Assembly (NCBI GenBank): GCA_028023455.1
Contig: JAQFVV010012405.1
Location: forward strand, 1,325,677 to 1,389,676
DNA from: Epiperipatus broadwayi
Lineage: Eukaryota > Onychophora > Udeonychophora > Euonychophora > Peripatidae
Length of the DNA stretch: 64,000 nt
Direction of reading: 5' to 3'
The notes under the pieces were generated by a model. The model was not told the origin of the DNA. It did no database searches and saw only the letters and a program-made list of their open reading frames with translations. This document shows, in pieces, positions 43,101-52,100 of this stretch (the stretch's first letter is position 1; each line of letters begins with the position of its first letter). A program made the position numbers and the translations under genes.

Positions 43101-46100
43101 TAATCATTTACTCTTTTTTTCCAGTGTTTGAACATCTACTCGATGCATAAAAATTAATTTGACAATTCTTTATTTACAATAAGAGCATATTTCATACGCA
43201 AATAATGTAGGTTTGATAACTTGCATTAACTATCATTTCAAATGTTAATAATATTTATGAAATGATAATTTTCAAATATGCATATTACAGAAATCCTTTA
43301 CAAGTCCCAACTTCCTAGAGACAATTTAATAATCTGGCAAACAGTCAATAATATAATAATAAGATGAAAAAAGAATCCACTCTCATTTTATCCCTAAGAT
43401 TTTATATGGGTAAAGCAGATCACATTGATATGAGAAGATCTTAACTGGCAGTTTATTAAAATGATACTAGTAAATCAGACTTGTGAAGAATTCATGTTAT
43501 AATATGTATATATATTTGAAAATTATAAAGTCATACCTTCTCAAAGCTACATATTAATAGCAATGATCATTCAAAAGTTATTGAAATTAACAAGCCAAGA
43601 ACTTTATTGGGTTTAACCAGTATTGGAATAAGTAATAGTTTACAAACTGATTTCTGTGTTATTTACAACAAACTTAAATAAATTATCTATTACACATTTA
43701 TATGCAATTAATAGGTTCTCCTTTACCGATTATGTATTAAGTTAATCATATTAGTATGTTCACCAAAGTTATTAAATTGAATTTGCTTTTGTAACTGATA
43801 CGCGAACTGCAATGTTGTTTTGATTGACAGTTGTAGTTTTTTATTGTATTTCTTCTCAAAGAACAATGGGATTGGCAAGTAATTTGTTTTTTTCTTTTTA
43901 TGCTCTCTAAGTGGCGGAAGATGTTGAACTTAGTCACATTTTCTAATGACTGTAAGTATTTCTGAATATGTGAGTCAGAACCCGTTTCAGAAATATATAA
44001 TTAAAAAAAATACACAAGATGGATTCAAAATATTAGAAATTTTCAAGCGGTAACAGAACATGGAAAAAAAGGCTATGATTATCTCCAATCCTGATGAGGA
44101 TCAGTTATCTAGAAACTACATCTCTAATGACCCAATAAATAATCACATCAATAGAATGTATAAATATAGATATCACTAACACGGTTAAAGGAAAAAAAAC
44201 TTTAAAAAAAAAAGTCAAATGCAGATATAATGTAAAGGAAATAAATATGTATTTATACACCTATTTATGCCAAGTTTTTAAACCAGTATTTGAGAATAAA
44301 ATATAATATTATATTTGATAATTATGAGCGTTTTTCCATTCATTCGCACAATTTATTTTATTGGATCAATAAACATCACATGATCACTATCTCACACTAG
44401 TACATAATTGTTATTAAACAAAGCAAAACTATCTCCATACAGTAGTGCCACCCTGTGCCAATCATTGTGGCATCCATTGATTACTCTGATTGGCACAGGG
44501 TGGCACTACTATATGGAGAGAGTTTTGCCTTGTTTATTGAATCAACTTAAAGTTGTGGTATTAATAAGTTCTATCATTGACAAAAATCTATGAAAATAAG
44601 CTATTCTAGGCATTAAGACAAGTAATCACAATCAGAAATACTGTTTGCTCATAATAATCATGATTTTAGATAGTAAATAAAAAAATAAAAACACCTTAAG
44701 AGATTGTTTACAAAGCAAAATCATCTAACAATTCTTCCATAAAAGATAATGAAAAAGACAATATTCATCAGGTCTATACTCTTGCAGGTAGTGAAACTTT
44801 TCGTTCTTTAAATTTTAACCTATAACTAATAAATTTTAACCTGTAACTAATAATAACTAAACACCCTAATAACTGAACAGTAGCTAGTTATGGACTGGTT
44901 ATCTGATTAAAAAAAATCTATGCTTATTTTGAAATTTTCAGCTACTTGAGAAAATTTCCAACTAAGACCCATATTTCATTATAGGTATTTAAAAATAAAT
45001 GCACTAACCATTCTTCCATGCTGTCCTTTGACTTTTTAGATGTTATCTTAATACACAAACAAATTTAAAAACAGTAAAATATTTTAAGCCAATAAACATC
45101 ACATACGATTCTAAATAAACTACTAAAATGGCAACAATATATTCTTCAGCTTACGTAAAAGTAATCATCCTGGTGAAGGACAAGAACATTATGAAAATAC
45201 TTTTGCAGATGTGTTGTAATTGTTGTTTTTCCAGAGCAGGTTGTTCTAAAATAAAAATGAATATAAAATTAAGAATAACTCATTATAAGAAAATACAGAA
45301 AAGAAAAACATATATATATAAAAATGAACACACACACAAATGCAAATTTGATAAAATTTCAATGGATTGAAATAAGAAGCAAAAATTATTAATTTTTTTT
45401 GATAAATACAGTATTTGTAACGTAATGATTATCAGGGGAAACTAAAAAAGGTAATATATTTGAAATTTGCAAAATCCTATAATTATATAATATAAATATT
45501 ATAATTTTTTGTCATTTTTGATATATAAGAAAATTTTGTTTTGTAAATTTAATTTGTTATGATATAGTACTTATATATTATGTATATTGTCAAAACTGTC
45601 AGCAATTTTTGGAAGTGTGGAATTGTATTTGCACTTTGTAAAGTGCTAGGAAAATACGTTATTGTTGACTGCTATATTATACAGTATATCAATATATACA
45701 CTTCTGTTTCAGATATTTTTTTCTGAACAAGTTATATACTATGATTAATTTTATTATTAACACACAAAAAAGTATCTGAATATCATATTTATATGAATTC
45801 TTAATGTATAACTATGTATTCCTTACATAAACCCACAGATATTAGTAATGTAAATTAGATTGCACTTTGCTTTAATTTCAAAATATAATTTTTAGACCAT
45901 TGAACATTACATGATCATCTTTCTTTATGCTTACACAAGCTGTTTACACAGAAGCAAACTCCATATAGTAGCACCACTCAGTGCAAGCCAGAGTAATCGA
46001 TGGATGCAGGAAGGTTTGTGCATAAAATCTCTATCTAGTGCCTACTCATCCAATTTCCCCTGACAGTTTTCGCTTTCATCAATGAGGAACCTTGGATCTG

Positions 46101-49100
46101 AGAGCATTGCATCGAGATCTTAGGATTTAATGCAACCCTCCAGCAGCCACCTTTTACCTTATTAGCTAACTACTGTATAAAGTTTTGAGTTTAAAATAAA
46201 AACACAATAATGTTTTCAATTCAAATTCATTAGCTTGTATATATATATATATCAGAACTCAGTTTAGCAACTATACTTTTTAGAATCAAAGACACTAAAA
46301 AGTATGAATGCTGAACTTAGTTCAGATCTGTACAACTATACAGGCTAAGGACCTTGAATTGAAAACATTATTGTGTTTTCATTTTGAAATCAAAGCTTTA
46401 TAGTCAGTAATAAGCAAAAGTTGGCTGTTGTAGGGTTGCATTAGATCCTAAGATCTAGGTGCAGTGTTCTCAGATCCAAGACTTCTCACTAATGAAAGTC
46501 ATAAGCTAGAAACTAGTCTGAAGATATTGGATGAGTAGGCACTAGGTAGGAATTTTATGAACAAAGGCTTCCTGCATCCATTGATTCCTCTGACTTGCAC
46601 TGAGTGGTGCTACTGTAAATTCACATGTTTGCCATTAGAGTTTAAATATATATAGAAATAAACAGAATATTAGGTGTGAGTTCATATATGATAATAGTAA
46701 GGAAAGTAGTTTATTATTTAAGGCTCGAACAGGATCTTTAGCTACAAGAGAATATACATGTAAATGGAAAAAAATGGGTGATTTATTTTGTAAATTATGT
46801 AAGGAAGGAATAGAAAATATTAGGCATTTGTTAATTGAATGTAAATGCTTGAAAACAGAAAGGGTACATATAATGAAGTTCATCATCACCATCATCATCA
46901 ACCATTATCAATCCACTGCAGGATGAAGGTCTCTCCAAGTTTAATCCATCTTCTCCGATCTTTAGCTTCTCTTTTCCACAACACCCCTGCACATTTTCTT
47001 ATTTCATCCATCCATCTCACATGTGGTCTCTTTCTGAGTATTTTACAATCTCTTGGAATCCAGTTTAAAATTTCAATTGTCCATCTAACATCTATTATCA
47101 TTTCTTCTAGCAATATGTCCAGCCCAACTCCATTACAATGTTTTAATTTTTTCAATAAGGTCAGTAACACCTGTTTGTTGTCTTACCCATACATTGCATT
47201 TTCGATCTCTTCTTGTTACTCCCAACATACATCTCTCCATACTCTTTGAGTGGTCTGAAGTCTCTGTATTGCTCTTCTATTAAGTGTCCAAGTCTCAGAT
47301 CCATAAGTAAGAACTGGTAAAACACATTTGTTAAAAACCATTCTTTTCAAACACATAGACATATTTCCTTTTAGTATCAAGTTATTTCTACCAAAAGCAC
47401 TCCAACCAAGTTTAATTCTATGATTCATTTCCTCCATTATGTTTCCATCTGTATTAATAATCTGACCAAGGTATTTGTAACTGTTAACTTCTTCTAATTC
47501 TTCATAATCAATCTTTATTTTCATATTTTGAGCAAATCGATTAAACATTACTTTAGTCTTTTTAACATTTATCTTTAGTCCTACTTTTCTACTTTCATCT
47601 GCTAACTCCTGCAACATTTCCTGCAGCTCTGAAGCATTATTTTCAAAAACAACTACATCATCTGCAAAATCTAAATGACTTAAATACTCTCCATTTACTT
47701 TCATTCCTTTAGTTTCCCATTTTAATCCACAAAATACTTCTTGCAGCACTGCTGTAAAAAGTTTTGGAGATATGGAGTCACCTTGTCTTACACCTTTCTC
47801 AATGTTGATTTTTCCAGTATCATTATGTAATCTAATTTTTGCTGTTGCATTTTTATAAATATTCTTTAAAATATGACAATATCCTGGATCTATACCTTGA
47901 TGATCCAATGCTTTAATCACTGAAGAAATGTGTATAGAATCGAATGCCTTTTCATAATCTACAAATCCAAAACATAATGACAACTCATATTCATTTGTCC
48001 TTTCTATGACTTCTCTCAATACCTGGATATGATCTATTGTACTAAAACCACTTTTAAATCCAGCTTGTTCTCTTGGTTGGTGGAAATCCAAAGTTCTCTG
48101 TAGACGAGTTGTAATTATCTTGGTAAAACTTTTATATAAAACTGATAAAAGGCTGATAGGTCTGTAATTTCTAATATCTTCTTTATCACCTTTTTTAAAT
48201 ATTAATATTATTACTGCATTCTTCCAATCTTCCGGTACATCTTTATCATTTAGACATTTGGTATATAACTTTGCTAAAATTGTTTCTATTTCTTCACCTG
48301 CTTCTTTTAATATATCAATTATAATTCCATCATTTCCTGGAGCCTTTCCTTTCTTCATATATTTAATTGCATGTCTCACTTCTTCATTTAAAATTCTGAA
48401 AAAATATTTATCATTTACACAAACATTCATTCTGCCTTATCAGGCACTAAGACGAAAGACCATGGTGTTTCTTGATCTTAAACTCAGAGGTACCCAATAA
48501 ACTCACCACGCTGGCTAATGCGTGTTGAAGTTATGGAAGAATAAATATGAAAAAAGTGATTATACAGAAAGTGAATTATTGGTTTTTATGCTGGGTTTGA
48601 GAAAAGATAAAGGGGATTTAGATATAGAGTTGACAAAGATTATGTTGTGGAAATGGGATGGAGCAGAATATGGGGAAATTTAGAGTGGGGAGTGGAAAAT
48701 AAAGTGGCTAAAAGGTTTATCTGGGCATAATTGCTGAGATATTCTTGACTTCGTTTAAGGAGAAGCCACAATACATCACATCAGCCTCTATGTAAATTGC
48801 TTGTAAAAAATAAAGAATAGTGGTCATGCGATGTTTAGTGATTTAATACCAATCCTGCCAATATGATTATGGTAACTGTGGTTATAAAAAAACCAAAGAC
48901 ACCAAAAAGTATGGATGCTGAACTTAATTCAGATTTGTATGACTATACAGGTTAATGAGCTTGAATTGAAAACATTATTGTGTTTTCATTTTGGACTCAA
49001 AGCTTTATAGTTAGCCAATATAGTAATAGGTGGCTGTTGAAGGGTTGCATTAGATCCTAAGATCTAGGTGCAGTGCTCTCAGATCCAAGGCTCCTCACTG

Positions 49101-52100
49101 ATGAAAGCCATAACCTAGAAACTAGTCTGGGGATATAGAATGAGATAAGGATTTTATACACAACCCTTCTTGCATTCATTGATTACTCTGGTTTGCACTG
49201 AATGGCGCTGCTGTATGGAGAATTTTGCCTCTGTAAAATTTTTACTCCTGGTAAAATATATTTCTATTCCCATTTATTATCATAAAACCTATATAAGATG
49301 GCTTCTTCTTTAAATGTGTGTCTAGGAAATATTCAATTAAATGTGATGACTGCATATTAGCATAACTTATTAATTACAAAAGGCATTAATTGTAGCTATA
49401 CCAAATAACAATAACTTCTCAATAATCACATTCTTTATGCATGTAAAGGAGTCTACATACCTGAAAAAAATATTTTAAACATTCTATAAATAACACACAG
49501 AATATGCTCACTGAATACAATACATTCCTCCATGATTATATCATTGTTAATTCACATTTATTTCATTAAGATAGCCTATTATATCAAACTTTGTTTTCTC
49601 TTTCACCAATAAAAGAACATTTAAATACCTTTTAAAAATATTTTAAAATCTCTTCTTCAACTTTTAAATTCTCTACAAAAATCTTAAATAAACTCAATCT
49701 TTAATAAATACATGAATATCTCTGGGGTAAAAAATCTTACCAATACAACTTTTGCATTAATAGTAATTGATGTGATGCATTGAGACTTCTCCTTATACAG
49801 AGTCAGTAAACTCTCAACAACTATGCCCAGGGAAACCTGTTAGCCACTTTACCTTCCCTTTCCATTCCCCACCCTATGTTTTCCCATATCCTGCTCCATC
49901 CCATTTCCACAACATAATCTTTGTCAACTCCATGGCCTTTATATCTAATTCACCCTTATCTTTTCCAAACCCAGCATAAAAATCAATAACCCACTTTCTG
50001 TATAATCACTTTGCTTATATTTAGTCTTTCACAACTTTATTATTTGCACCCTTTCTGTTTTCAGGCATTTACATTCAATTAACAGATGCCTAATATTTTC
50101 TATGCATTTCCTTACACAACTTGCAGACTAAATCACTCACATTTTTTCATTTATGGGTATAATCCCCCTGTTGCTAAAGATCCCATTCGAGCCTTAAACA
50201 GTAAACTACTTTCCTGGCTATTATCATAAATTAATTTGCACCCAATATTCTGTTTACTTCTATATATATATATTTAAACTCTTTTTACTCTCCATACTAG
50301 TTCTCCATCTCTCCAACTCCCTATCCTTTATTAATGCATCTATTCTTCTATCCCATTCCTTACCACTAAAACACTCAACAATTCTCCTAACGCAATTATC
50401 CCATCTTTTGTACGAGTATACTGATATAAATTCTTTATCCAAATCTTCTGCATATCACATTACCTTTCTCATCCATCGTGTTACCTGCCCTTTATTCATA
50501 AGCCAATTAAATACTATTTTAGCTATTCTTTTATTATCCATAAACTGCAATCTACCGAACATCTTCATTTTGCTTTTCGCATCTCTCATATAAAAACTAA
50601 ACCATCCCATTTCTCCTTGAATTGCCTCCTTTGCCACCCACACATCTGCATCTAATGCATGTCTTCCTACTTCTCTTTGTACCTTTTCCAAGTAATCTAA
50701 TACCCCTTTACTAACACCCAACCCATCTTTACCATATGTTAACCCTGCTACCGCCACTCCCTTCCATACAATTCTAGCTATGTCATATTTATTATATGCA
50801 AATACTGTTAATTTCTTTATCTATCCCTTTCTTTTCTTTGCTTCATTTATCAATTTTTTCTCTCATTCATCCAAGCAATTTCTCTGATTACTTAAGATGA
50901 TTACCAAATAGTTATATCTATTCACCACATTTAACTTTATATCCCTCAATAAAAAATCTTTTGTCTTCTCTTTCCCCAGTATTAATCATCATTATTTTTG
51001 ATTTTTCCTCACTCAACTTAATCCCCACCTTACACTATTATTCTATTCTAATGCCATCTGTGAACAATCAATGAACATCAAGATGAGAAAGCCAACTTAA
51101 ACTCCTAAATACTTTCTAAATAGTGGTTTTTAATAGTAAAAACAACCACTTGAAAGTAAATGTGGCCATTCCAGCTCAAAAAAAAATGAGAGAGAGAAAG
51201 AGAGAAAGGAGGGGGGATTACTCCAGAAATGAATTTTGTGGTGACTATACAAACTAATTTGTTTACTTGATATTTTACAATGTTGTTTTTTAGTTTTCTC
51301 ACCAGAAAAATTTTCTTTCTGAAATGCTTAATAAAAAAACATAATTATATTTACATGTCCAATAGCCATTTTGTACTTCTTTTATAATATCTTTTACACA
51401 AATATCGTAAGATTCTGAATCCAAGTTAACTTCTTTGTATGAACTCAATAAGTATGACATTAAATCAACTATATATATTAATCTCACTTGTACGCTAATT
51501 AAAGAATGATATATACCAAAGTTTATCACATGACTCTCCTAAATTATATTTAACTTTTGCATTAGCAGCAGTAGTCTATTTTCTTACTCCATTCAAAAGT
51601 CATCTATAATAAAAATCAATAGTCAGAATCGGGCTGAGGATTTGGTTGGATTGCCATTCAATGAGCATTGATTACTCATGTTTGCAATAAATTGTATTTG
51701 AAGAAAGCAATAGAATGGATTACTGCTTTTAATCCAGAAATGAGACAAAAATTAGGAGACTCATCTGAAGTTTTGTGTTATAACTTATCTTTTCCATTTT
51801 AAACCTATCTACAACATCTTAGCAAATAACTGCTTCCTTCACAATATTAAGGTATGCACATACATTCTCTCACAACGTAATGTTTAACTTAATCAAAGAC
51901 CAAGTTTCCAACCACAAAAAGGAGATGGCCAAACATGATGATAGATATACCCACATGAGTGCCTAGTTATATAAATATCAACCTCTACTAAGAATATTGT
52001 ACTTTTAAACAATTAAAAGATTGAAATATAAAATCAAAACAAAAACACAAATCTATTGTTATTCTTTTACCAAATTTTTTTTTTTTTTTGCAAGCTATAT

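Larger units (their letters stand above)
46881..48525 (-). mobile_element. Young RTE-like LINE, internally deleted, 7-bp TSD
   Basis: Inserted into the 3' part of a CR1/L2-like LINE, with TGAAGTT duplicated on both sides (46874-46880 and 48526-48532). The 3' end is (CAT)n at 46881. The last 100 bp at the 5' side (48426-48525: AGGCACTAAGACGAAAGAC ... GCTAATGCGTGT) aligns to the 5' end of the old copy at 37340-37440. So this copy keeps both termini but lacks the endonuclease: about 1.2 kb has been lost from the inside rather than from the 5' end. Confidence 0.85.
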
